Source of the DNA: Embiotoca jacksoni
Taxonomy: Eukaryota > Chordata > Actinopteri > Embiotocidae
Length of the DNA stretch: 64,000 nucleotides
NCBI GenBank assembly: GCA_022577435.1
Contig: JAKOON010000005.1
Location: 10,071,724-10,135,723, forward strand
Reading direction: 5' to 3'
The position numbers were made by a program, and so were the translations under genes. This document shows, piece after piece, positions 1 to 12,500 of this stretch. Every line of letters begins with the position of its first letter. Position 1 is the stretch's first letter. Below the pieces are notes generated by a model. That model saw only the letters and a list, made by a program, of their open reading frames with translations, searched no databases and was not told where the DNA came from.

Positions 1-1836
1 ATGACAAGCAATGTCATAACCAGTGGAGACGTTAACGGCCAGTGAATTTGATTGAGGTTCTGGATTTCATTTATAACTCTGAAACACCTGCAGATAGTAT
101 ATATTCCAACACGCTCTTGGCTGAAAAAACAATGAGCTATGTTGGTGTAACAAATCCATTCCTGACTGAATGAGCTCCATGCTAACAGGGATGTAGAAAG
201 ACTTTGCTGAAAACGCCCATTTTGGAAAAACAAAAAAAATGAAAAGTAGGATGGAGTCATTTCATTTTTGGACAAGCTCGTTTTAAACTAACTAGATTGG
301 AGCAGTTCTTTCAAACCAGTTTAAAGAGTCTGCGATCCGGCTCTGCCCACTTATCTCCTCAGATTAGCAATCCACAACAGCGATGGATCAATGCGTGTTT
401 AACTGCGCCCGCAGCAGATGTTACAGTACAGACATACAGGAGGTTTCTGCCTCTCACCACGTCTGTAGGAGCAGCTGGAAATGGCAGGGTAAAGCATGTG
501 TGCGCTAATGCCAAGAGATGTACCACACTGTGTGTGGGCCGCCTGCATCCTGCAGGGCAATTCCTGCCCTGCTTTAACGGGAACAGATAAGTGGTACTGT
601 AGTGCAAAGTGATGAAGGGGAGGGAAAAAAAAAAAAAAAAAAAAAAAAAGAGCAACTCCAAATAGCAGGCCACAAGACGCGTCACAACATCAGATGCTAT
701 GGACTTTTCTGCTGACTCATCCTCCTTTTCTTCAGCAAAAAATATTTCTTAATACGCCGTTTCTCAAATATTATGTGTAGCCTGCAAACATATATTTATG
801 CAACTTTTACATCGACCCATCAACCGTCAGCCGCATCGTAAACCCACCTCGAGATTAGGGTAATATGTGGGATTCCCACAGAGTAGTGTAAACCCATTAG
901 GAACCTTCGTTTTAAAAGCTACAGTGTACAAAAAACAATTTTATACAAACAAAACTGTTCGGTATGTTTGTTATTTATTACTGTCGGGCACGGCTTTACA
1001 CATTCCCATACCTGTGCCAATGTCCTGTCTAATCATTTTGACCCAGGACGTCAAAGGTTGTTTGGGGTGGTATATAAGAGTCAATCATGGGTCAGCCTCA
1101 TGTTAGAACACAAAGGCTAAACAAGATATAAGTTGCTTAAAGGTCCAATATTGTATAAATTCAGATTTCCATTTGTTTTTTCACTTTGAAAGGTCTATGT
1201 GCTACATAAAGACTGTGTCAAAATGCTCAGTCCACAAAGAAATGCACACAGCCCATGTTTAGCAACTGTGCCATTTGGACTTTTGCAAGGTTTGTGATGT
1301 CACAAAATCCTGTTTCCTGTCATATGCCCGCCCTAAGCACGACCAACTGTCCAACTTTTTCGGGGGAATAAAACACTGAGTGATCGGTGCATCGCAGAGC
1401 TAGCAAGCTACAAGACTGGAGGAAACCTGTGGTTCGTCTGGCCATGCGTCATTAAAAAAAGAGTGTCGGCCAATCAGAAGAGAGGGTCTTTGAAATCAAT
1501 GTGCCTTAAGGACACACACAAAACAGCGTGCTCTTGGTAGAGCTACAAAGCTTGATCGTAAAACAGAAAGACTATCTCACCTTACTGCCAGACTTTCCAG
1601 TTTTTTTTTTAAAGGAAATAATAACGTAAGAAATGAATGGCTGGTTTAGAAAATTCAGCTTTATATCTATCTTATACATTTTACAGTATATTAAACACAG
1701 TGATACTAATGGCGGATGGTTCAGACCCAACAAAAGCAATGTAGACAGTCTAGGTTTGGTCAGATTATAGCATAAACAACAAAGAGTCATGAGAATTCAC
1801 AGAAGTGAGGCAAATTCATGAAGCGAGTCTTAATAC
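1..1836 (-). other. pphln1 intron (downstream of the last visible exon)
   Basis: This AT-rich intronic sequence contains no further pphln1 coding exon on the minus strand. Short open frames here are chance. It holds a poly(A) run at about 627-649 and an interspersed repeat at about 1137-1560. Confidence 0.7.
1137..1560. repeat. interspersed repeat, probably a non-autonomous DNA transposon
   Basis: The block begins TTAAAGGTCCAATATTGT. It carries motifs I recall from a dispersed fish repeat: a TGTGATGTCACAAAA centre, CCGCCC, an anti-parallel CCAATCAGA and AAAACAG near the end. No clear terminal inverted repeat or target duplication is visible, so the borders are approximate and the copy is diverged. 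Confidence 0.45.
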
Positions 1837-1971
1837 CTTCTCAATTTCCAGAGCCTTAGCCTTAATGGCCTCCAACCGGCGAGCCTTGAAGCCTTCCTCT
1901 GGTGTCAGCTTTGGCTCCATGCTGGCAGCCGCCACCTCCTCCGACTCCGCTACAGATGCTGAAGTTTTTTC
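1837..1971 (-). CDS. pphln1: pphln1 coding exon, residues 225-269
   Basis: This 135-nt, phase 0 to phase 0 exon has acceptor CTGCCAG and donor GTATTA. It encodes an acidic, Ala-rich stretch (EKTSASVAESEEVAAAS) followed by EEGFKARRLEAIKAKALEIE, which should form a helix. This aligns with the lead-in to the C-terminal coiled coil of mammalian periphilin (RSKAIASKTKEIEQ). It is the last exon inside the window. Confidence 0.85.
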
Positions 1972-4900
1972 CTGGCAGGCCAAAGGTTAAAGGGTAAGAG
2001 CTGAGGCCACCAGGTTTAGAAACGGGCTCTGATTTCAAAGTGGTTCAAATAGAGACAACTCTGCTCTCTTACAGGTGTTGAGTTTTTGTTTTCGTGTGTC
2101 TCATTATGCATGCCGCTTGTCAACAGCAAACACAAATGAGGTACCATACAGAGTTCAACGCTCTGATTACAGGATCGGGAAACCTAAATGTCTGAGTATT
2201 TTATTTATTATTCCTAAAGTAACATACGGATGGTTTTGCCTATTTGTGGCACAATGACTACAAATTGATATCCTGTATATTTCACTCTTACGCGTTAGTT
2301 ACACAACCATTGCATAACAATACAGCTGCAAATACATGTTAATGAATTTAAAGACCTAAAGGCAATTATTGCAATTATGAAAAATTATGCTTGTTTTATT
2401 TTTATTCTAAATTACTATTTATATTATGTATTATTATCCTGATCTAAGTGCTTATTTTAGGATTGACCAGGTTAGAGGTGTGTCATCAATAATTATACAA
2501 AAATGTAAATAACATTTCCTTGTTCAGCTTCCATATCAAACCACAAGAAAGAGTAGACCATATTAGACATGAACAGTGTGCAGCATTATGCAGCATTTTC
2601 CAATTGTCTTTTTTGGGAGTGCTACGGCATTATATTTTACTCACTGCAACACATTTCTTGAGTTTAGATTGCCCTAAAATTCTGTTTTTTACCTTTGAGG
2701 ATCCTGAACTGTGAGGAGAACCCTCCACAGAGCTGCTGGGAGTGTGACTCGTCACCACACTGGGCTTATCTGTGGAGGAAGTATGAAAGTACAGTAAGGA
2801 AATAAAAACACAATTATCCGCAGATAATTAAAGAAAATGAAAAGTTCTGACTGAGGTTAGACAACGACAAAAAGAGGGTGATTCAAACAATACATAAGGG
2901 CCACCATGACATTCTTTTATTTAATTTTCCTTTATTAAAATAACCCCTGTGAGAACATCCTGGTAGGTTGTGGTCTGGGACGCATGCCACATTATATGCA
3001 GCATCTCTGGTTCAAATCTGGATCTTGGTTGTAGTTTAATCACCTCTTTCCACACATGTTCCTTAACTCTATGCAAAATGTCATAAAATAATATTTTTCA
3101 AAGATGCCCTGGAGTAACAATTTCTTCCTTCTGTGAGGCACTAAACAGTCATTCACTTATCACTGAGAACAGTCGTGAGGCCGCAGCGTTATGAGGCAGC
3201 TGAATAGCATAAATCTGTTTTTTTAATACTCCCTTGTTGGAGCCTCCCACACAACAGTGGTCGTGGAGTTCAGCTGTGCCTAAATTGAAATATTGTCCTC
3301 TGTTGGCTCCAGTGTGTCTAGAAAAAAAACAAATAGGGCGAAGTTGTTTGTTTTCAGTGAGGAAATCTCTCATAGTGATGATCCAAGGTAAAACTTAATT
3401 TGAGTCCCTCAGCAGGACCACGGCGTCCCCAGACTAGACAGGCTGGATCCTCAGATGCTGTGGTTAAGAGAATTGAGACTTACAACAGTTTAAAGGCTGG
3501 GTGCTTAAAACAAACTAGTTAACATGACATGTCACTGAACCACTTAAGCAAAGGCTGCTGTAGCTGATATACTGTAGCTGTTCCTTCAAAGCTGGAGTTG
3601 GGGCAAACAGCCGGCCATCATCCACAGAGGTTTGATTTAATAATGTGATGAAGTAGTTGTGTACAGATCAGGCGCCAACCAACAGTGACATCACCCACTG
3701 GTTTGTGAATCTCCATTATGAAGCTTTGAGTTTGACTTTTCGTCCGTCCACCATCTTGTTAGTTCGGAGCAGTTTGGAGCCAGAAGTGAGCATATTTGGA
3801 CGAGTTGGAGAGGAGCAAGAGGTGGATTTGATTTGATCTGATTGGGAACCCAAAGGCATTACTCCCCACCCGCCTATAGGAGAAACCTTACTGCACCACA
3901 GGCCTGTCAATCAAAGAGACACGCCCCCCTAAAATATGTTTTTTATTTACGCCTAATATTTAATTCACGATGAGATTATTTTCAGACTGACCACCCAAAA
4001 ACTGATAAGAAGGAGGGAATTTAGCTCATGATTTATGAAAAAAAAAATGTATGGACTTGAATGAGAGTCTATGGAGCCAAAGCCTGCTAAGAGCCAACCC
4101 CTATTGGCCCTCGTGGTATTACAGTTGATGGCACTTTCGCACTGGCCTCATTTTTCAAACCAAGTAAAAATGTCCACTTTTTTTTTTTTTTACAGAGTCT
4201 ATGGACCAGATTAGTTCTCACCTCTAGACTCCGAGCCAACTGCTGCATTAAACTGGTTTCCTTCTCAGATGATTAATTTTAGAAAAGTTTGGTTTTGACA
4301 CTGTTTAATGATCCAGTGAGCATTTTGTTTTAAATCACACAGACCGCTTTATTGTCTGGAGCATGAAATTGCACGGAGGTGATTCTGTCATCCTCTGGGG
4401 AAAAGTCCATCACAGCAGAACTCAGCTGGGAGCTGGTAATTCTCCCCACGTCACGTAGATGAGAAACTTGGTTTCTGTAATTGTGTTAGGGTATTACAGA
4501 GATTTGATTTCCGAGCTAGATTTATCCTAACTAACCCTATCCAACCTGTCTCCCAAAAGCTACCATAAACAGGCTCCAGCAAGCGGCTGTGTGCTACACT
4601 TGTTAACTTAACATGTATTTGAAAAGCCAATCAGTAAATATTCATCCTTAAATTAATGTTAAACAGAAAAAAGTTGCTTCTGAGAAAACATATATCTCAC
4701 CTGTAACATTGTTAATTGCCAATATGAGTCATCACTGACAAGTTATTGTAAAAACACATTGAGAACACTCTGTGTGCCTGACAAAGCCTGATATATATAC
4801 CCCATCATCAAACCCCCCTTTTTGAAGACTTTGGTTTGCTGCCCTGATTAGTATCCCAGATGGGAGTGGAGTTGGGAGGTACAACTGTTTTCTCACTGCT

Positions 4901-7900
4901 TTATTGCTTTTTCAAAGGGAGGTACAACACTGAGCCAAGCTTTCAACACATTAATATGTTTATGCATCTTAGAAGTCAAAGGCCTGAAGAAATTACTGTC
5001 CACACTTCTTTCCTCAAATCAAGAAGATTGCTTATGTCAGATCACTTTAAAACAAGCTATTGTAAAAGTCAGTCTATACAGTACATTAGTTTAGATTTGC
5101 TAATTAAAGTTCTGAAGGCCGCAAAAGTCCCAAAAGACATTATGTGAGACGGCAAACCCAATGTGACTTTGAAGACGTCGTTATCTGGCATCTTAACTAC
5201 TTTCTCACTGAAGAGAAGTTCAGGATCTGAATCCAAAGCCAAACCACCCCAATAAACCGAGGGTATCCTTTTTTCCCAGCCTCTAAAAGTGTGAGTAGTG
5301 TTAGAGTAATTAACATCCTAACATGTTTTAGCACACCCTGAACTCTCACATTACACGGCACTTCAGAAAACAGATGCTTCACCTGGAAAGACTTTATTCC
5401 TTTAGACATCTTAATCATACATATCTGTTTGTGAAATGGGAAAGCGATTTCTATTATTGTCATTACAAAGGAACTTAGATAAGGGTAAATTCTCAATTCT
5501 CCCAAATCACTTTTTATTAACTTTTTCTCTAGCATTTCTTACATGCCGTGGCCAGTCACAGGGTGTCAGGTAGTTCAGAGCGGTGCTTTGTTATTAGATG
5601 TCATACTATGAAATTGGAATTAAATGCCACACAATGCAGCAATTACAACAACAGACAGTCTTCTCTCTCTTGTCACTTCGACATGACACCAGTTTCATAC
5701 TATCCACTTGGGGCACCAGGTCAGACGGTCAAGTCCATTACTGCTACATCTGTACAACAGATTTAAAATCAAAGGTGGAAAACAAGAGCAAGAGGAAAGC
5801 GCACGATGGATTTAGAAATGGAGACGAGTTTGACTTTTCCGCTTCCTCTCGCACTGTTTTCAGGCTAAAAAACATCATCAGAATAAGAACCCACCATCTG
5901 CCATATGAATTAAGGTGGTGTTGCATTAACTGTACTTGGACTGACTGTTGCTGCATACTGGCTCAGATATGGTGAAGCACACAGAACATATTCTACAAAC
6001 TATTAAATAACCATTATCAGCTTGTGTGGGGAAACCTGCTTTTAGTCCTCTCAGCTGATCATAATGTGATTTTGTAAGTGAAGTTTCTTCAAATCCATTA
6101 ACCTGAGCTATTTGACATCCACAGACGAGTTAATACTTACGCTTCTGTTGTGGCTGCTGGTAGGTGTAGCCTTTGTCCCTGTCGGGAGAGAAGTTCCTAT
6201 TGTTTGGGTTTGATCCAGAGCGGACCGTTGGCTGGGCCTCCCTCCTTCCAGGAGAAGAGCGGTCCCGTTTGGTTGCTCCAGGCTGAGCGGTCCTGTCACG
6301 GTCCTCTCTGTGGAAATAATGATAAGCAGTAATCAAGAATTTTGGAAGTCAACTGAATTCTCCCAAAGTTTGCAATTCAAAAACCTTCTGCAAAGCAAAA
6401 TGATGTGGTGAATAGTGGTGGCAAAACAAAAACGTTTAAATATGTATTTATCCGTTGGTGTCTTTACACGGCAGCTGGAGGCAGGAACACATTTTTTAAA
6501 GTGTGCTTTACAATGGACATCGTACTGGCCTTGGGGATCTACAGTGCAATGACGTCTTAAAAACGGTACACCTGCTGATTAGCATTAAATCTGCTGTCTT
6601 TTTTGTGGCTGAGTTATTTTGCTTCAGTTGAGTAGGAGCCTCAGCTTTCATGCCTTTTTAGACTTTGATGGGGCGGCTGTGGCTCAGAAGGTGGAGCGGG
6701 TTGACACTGAACCCAAATTGCTCCCGATGGCAGGCGAGCACCTCGCACGGCAGCTTTGCCGCCACTGGTGTGGGTGTGTGAGTGGGTGAATGGGAGCTAA
6801 GACCATTTACTATTTACTGCCTTAATGAGCGAGATGAGACCAGATGATCCTTTGTGACAAGTTGTTTAAAAAATGGTGTCCTATTATAAAAAGACACACT
6901 GGTAACCACCTTCTTTCAAAATAGTTTAAGAATGGTAAGTCACCTGTGCGTTTGAATGTCACTCAATACAAAAGCCTCTGTTCAATGTTCTTATAGATTG
7001 AGTGTGATTTGAAAACCCCACTTCTTAAAGGACCTGTGTGTAGAAGTCAGTCCTGGCAGAAATTGAATGTCATATTCCTAATTATGTTTTTATTAGTGTA
7101 TAATCACCAGACACTACGAATCGTTTTGTTTTTGTAACCTTAGAAGGAGCCCTTCATATATTGGGAGCCTGTCTTATTCTACTGAGCCCGGTATGTTTTG
7201 ACAGCAGTCCAGATGGGACAAAACAGAAACTGAGAGTTTCACAACCACTGTACATTCTGCTACACACTTGGAAGCTGAATGTGAAGCGAGGGGTGTTCAG
7301 TTTATTGCAACTTGCAAGCTCAACACTAAATGTGACAAAATCTTACAGACTGCTCCTTTAAAATCAAAAATTAGACAACAGATTTTAAGACCTGCCTGCT
7401 CACAGAGTTAGGTTTTGAAATGTATACTAGATGGATGTGAGGGCACTTGACTTTTCTGTCCTGCACCGACCTTTGAGGATGACCTAACGCGCCACCTCTG
7501 TTGCGGAAATTTGGAGCTCTGCCACTGTTCCTGAAAAACAGGGAAAAAAAACAAAAAACAGACTCAAATTAAGCAGTCCAGGCAAAACATGAGAAATAAA
7601 TTAATAAGAGCACATTCAAAATGCATTATATTAATGGTTTAGGAAGAAAAAGCGATGGATATTCATCAGTGAATGCCTTCCGATTGATAATGGAAACAGA
7701 ATAAATAAAAGAGGACATGAATTTAGACTCAGCGGAGTCACTGTGGCACACTGATCAATTTGTGGAATAGAGGCAATCTTCCTCTTTGGCACAAGCAACG
7801 GTTGGCTAACAGATGGAGCAATTTTGGTCTTCCTCACTCTGATCTATGTTCAGTTGAATGCGGGGCTATGATCAAGCCCAAATACGGCACTGACGTGAAA

Positions 7901-8283
7901 AAGCAATACCACCAAATGTGTTATTTATCCGTGTAATGTCATTTCTGAGCGTGTGTGTAAAATGTGATAGCCCTAGCATGACTACTTTATCTTCATTGTT
8001 CGTTTCACCTTGTTTTGAGGATTTTTCAAACTCAAAGCTTGTGTCCAAACAACATCCTTCAGGTCCGGAGGTAAAAACAAGCCAAAGGCACCTGGCTGTC
8101 ATGACCTCTTCCTGAACTCAAGCCACATCTCAAACAGAAAGCAGGTCTAACAAGGCCTCAAACTTTTACGACTCCAGGCCTGTTTGAAGTAGCAAGGACT
8201 CAGCCTGCTGTTTGCAAAACACTCAATTTCCATTCATGGAGTACAAAACTAACTTCAGAAGGCTATATAAAAAAATATATATA

Positions 8284-8318
<35 letters not shown>

Positions 8319-9525
8319 GTGTACTTTATTTAGAGCAAATGAAGAAACCCAGAGAGACTGTATGAAGCATTTATCAGACAGGCATCCACACAAAAATGAC
8401 AAGAGTTGTGTTTTATTGCAGGGGAATATTCTTGATCTTAATAGTCAATATACTAAGAAATTTATAGTTGGATGAGTCACAAAGCCTAAAAATGAGCACC
8501 AATAGGTTTTTATTCCATTTGTTTTCTTTGATAACTGCAAAAAGCAAACTGTTCATTCGTAGTGACTAAGATACACCTTTCTCTCCATGAGCACGAGCCC
8601 TGTTCGGGCTAACAGAGGCTGCAGTACCTACAGTTTCTGTCTTGTGCTAGAGTTGACAGAGTCGTTCTATATTTGGTCCCTTGTCATAATGGCCACTGTA
8701 GAACCTTCTGGAAGACAGAATCCGACTTCCTGCCACGTGGTTTGGGCAACAGGATGGAGAGAAATCAGCTTCCTGCTGACAGCAGAAGCTGAAGCACAAA
8801 CCTTCCTTAAACTAAAACGCTGCATTTATACCTTTCTGATGAGGAGTATCATTACACGGGTGTCATTAAAGAATATGATGCCCATGCTGCCTCCAACGAG
8901 ACTTCAAATGACACCAAAATGTGTCTGAAGTTAATATGAAGCTTTGGTAGTTAACCAAGTTAGCCATATTAAATCTTTAAAATGTACAGTCATTCAGTAC
9001 AGAATGCCTTCTTTGTCTTTTCTAGTGTGAGACACCAGTACAATTAAAAGGGAATCTGCTACTTAAAAGACTGTAACTTTGGATCTGATTAACTGAGACT
9101 GAGTATCATATGGACTTCAGGTTTAATTTTAGAATTTATTTTTACACGGAAGTAAAAATTGGATTTTGTCTCCAATCACTTGATACTGGAAACATGTCAG
9201 GAAGAGATCTTTAATGGCCAGTATAAACAGGAATATATCTTTTATGGTATGCACATCTTCACATACTATGAATAATTTGATCGACATGTGTGCACCTCAC
9301 TTGATATGGAGCATTATCAGTGTGGATAGATTTTAGGGTAATTTGTACCTTGAAATTATCCAATAAAAGTTTTAATTGAATTCAGAAAATACTTAAAAAA
9401 AAATAATAATAAAAAAGAGAGGCTAAAAACATATGCTGCTCTGAGTATCTGAGATGTGTGTGTTTGACAGAAAAGGAGTGGTCCAGCTGTTTTTCCTTTC
9501 AGGGTGGGGTAAGAGTGTGTGTGTG

Positions 9526-9593
<68 letters not shown>

Positions 9594-12500
9594 GGGTGGG
9601 GTGGGGGGGTGTTTGGCTGAGTCAGTAGACACTAGTGCCCTTTGTCCCCCTCTTTAGCCTGGTATGGCTCCTGGAGAGGGAGGCCTGGGCTCCTAAACTG
9701 GTGGCATGTCGAAGTGACAGGAGAAAGAAGACTGTCTGTTGTTGTAATTGCTGCTTTGTGTGTCATTTAATTTCAATTATTAATGTCAATCAATTCTTGA
9801 AATATGCTTTAAAAGCAACACTTTTCTGCCTCAGCATTTGCCATGACAATATGTTTTAATATTATAGTATTTACTCTTGGGTAAAGAATTAAAAAGAAAT
9901 GTCAACAGATTTTACATATGAGAGCTTGAGCTGAAATATATCATTTCACAATGATATTAAAAGCCACGCACAAGTCATCAAATCTCCATTAAGCTGATTT
10001 TCTTCACTTTTGAAAAGACAGAACTCTGCCGACATCTAGTGTCAACTTGATGCATCACACAGAGAATTGATTGAAGTGACTGAAAATCTGACATAATGAG
10101 GATGAAAAAGGCAAAAAGAATCAATATATTTTTTTTTTACCTTGATCCTAACTGATGCCTCAGATCATCTCTGCCGTAATACTGTTGGGGGTATAGGCCC
10201 TCCTGAAAACAAAAGCACAATTCAAATAACCTTAACTGGACAATAATACAAATGTGACATTCTACTATTGTTCATGACATTGTTGGGATCTGCAATCTGC
10301 CCACAAACACCTTAATAAATGAATGCAACTTGCCATGCAGTTGTTAACTTTTCTCACACACACACACAGGTTGGAGTCATACACCGTGGTATGCCATTCA
10401 GTTATATCTCTGTGATCAGCCAAAAATAATCAAACCTGTAACCTAAAACTGATTTTAGCGCATCGATCCAAGCATGCGTACCAAGCTTGCCTTACATTTC
10501 GTGGGGGCGAAGAATTTCTGCGAAAGCCTCCAAAGTTGGGGTTTTCCTCAAAGTATCGACGATCGCTGGGTGGATGATTGCCATCACCGTGACAACCTCT
10601 TGCATCCTGGTATTGTCGAGGACCTCCGTACCACTGGTCCTCATTATATCCTCTGTCATAGTCCAACCCAGGACGTGGCATAGGACTCCTCTTTTCAACA
10701 ATATTGACGACTCGATGAACTGTCACCTTAATTGACAAAATATCATATTTGACATGTCAGTGCTTTTGCCTGAGCAAAAACCTGAGTACAGAGTAACTTA
10801 CATACTAGATAACAGGATGACCTCAGTGTGATGAGAATTGGATACAACATTAATATGTATATGGTGACTTACAAAAGATTGCATTACAGCAATAGAAGAC
10901 AATAACTGAATCTGAAACAAAGATTAAAAACAAAAAACAGTTCTTCTCACTAATTATCATAGCTTAGTCAAACTAATAAACTATTTTGGCCATGCAAAGC
11001 CATCTCCCCTTACCTCTCTTCCATCCATTGGAAAGAAGCGGTCCTCATATGCCTCTCTAATTGATTTTCGACTATGTCGGAAGGCCACTACAAAAGCACG
11101 AAAGAAAAAAAAGTTAGTTTGTTTGTGTGCTGATCAGATTTCATTGTAAATCGAGTAAGTAAGTAAATAAGTAAGTTTATCTAATATAGCACCTTTCACA
11201 GGCAAAGTCACAAAGTGCTTCACAGCAGAAATAATAGCAGAATACAACAATATTAAAAGCAACCTACAATCACAGTACACAACAACGGACCACTGAAATA
11301 AAAAGCACTAGATATCAAGAGGTGAGACAAAGGCCAATCTGAAAAGATATGTCTTCAGACGTCTTTTGAAGGCGTCTACTGACACTGCCAAACGTAGGTC
11401 GGGGGGAAGAGCGTTCCACAGAGTTGGAGCAACCGTTTCAAAAGCACGATCACCTTTAGTTTTCAAACGGGTGCTTGGGAAAGCCAGTAAGCTCTGATCA
11501 GAAGACCTAAGTGACCTACTGGCGGTATAATGTTGGAGCAGGTCAATTATATATTCCAGGGCCTGACCATGGAGGGCTTTATAAGTAACAACAAGGATTT
11601 TGAACTGGATCTTGAACCTGATGGGCAGCCAGTGAAGAGAGAATAAAATGGGGGTGATGTGAGTCATTTTACTTGACCTGGTTAAGAGCCTCGCAGCAAC
11701 ATTTTGGACCAGCTGTAGACGGTCCAGAGATGACTTGCTGACGCAGGTGAAAAGGGAGTTACAATAGTCCAGTCGGGATGATATGAAGGCGTGAATGATC
11801 ATTTCCAGTTCCGGTTTTAAAACAAGAGATTGTAGTTTGGCAATGTTTCTGAGGTGAAAGAAGCATGTACGGGTGAGTGATTTGACATGCGGCTGAAAAG
11901 ACATAGATTGGTCAAAAATAACACTAAGGTTTCTAAGGTTGGACTGAATGGCTGAGGAAAGAGATCCAATACACTGAGACACCTTAGTGGCTACGCTGTC
12001 TGAAGCTAAGATCAGGACCTCGTTCTTGTCTGCATTAAGCTGTGGGAAGTTGTCAGCCATCCACTCCTTAATGTCAGCCAGACATTTGTGCAATTGGTCA
12101 AGTTTGTCAGTCTCGTCAGGTCTAAAGGACATGTATAGTTGTATGTCTCGGTGTAATGGTGATCTATGGAGTAACATTTTAGCATTTTTCATTCACAATT
12201 GGTTAAGAAGTGACAAGAAATGGGTGTAAATAAATGATATCAATAACATAAATACAATATTTTTAGCTAGACCACAACAGCAGGGCCAGAACTAAACAGC
12301 AAATGTCAGTTAATGAGTGAGTGATATAGTTACACCGTTGGTTGGCCAAATGCTGGGACTTCCATTTCAAATTAAAAGCCATCTACCGTTTCACACACGA
12401 TGCAGCCACATACTAAGTTTTGACCCAGAAGTGCGTCTCTTAGAGGGAGATTGGGGTTCCAAAAGGCAGGGGAAACACTGCACTTCAACTTCAGTTAATC

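Larger units (their letters stand above)
7531..10140 (-). other. pphln1 intron, 2.6 kb
   Basis: Apart from the poly(A) and GT repeats, the interval is ordinary AT-rich intron. The 113-codon open frame at 8587-8928 shows no domain or splice support. Confidence 0.6.

Noticed and set aside
8587..8928. 113-codon frame in a pphln1 intron
   Set aside because: No domain, and it opposes the host gene without splice signals; possibly part of an old repeat, but I could not support a family.
11308..12192. 294-codon open frame on the minus strand as a host gene
   Set aside because: Its sequence blocks are those of a LINE reverse transcriptase C-terminus, and it ends in a LINE-type 3' tail.
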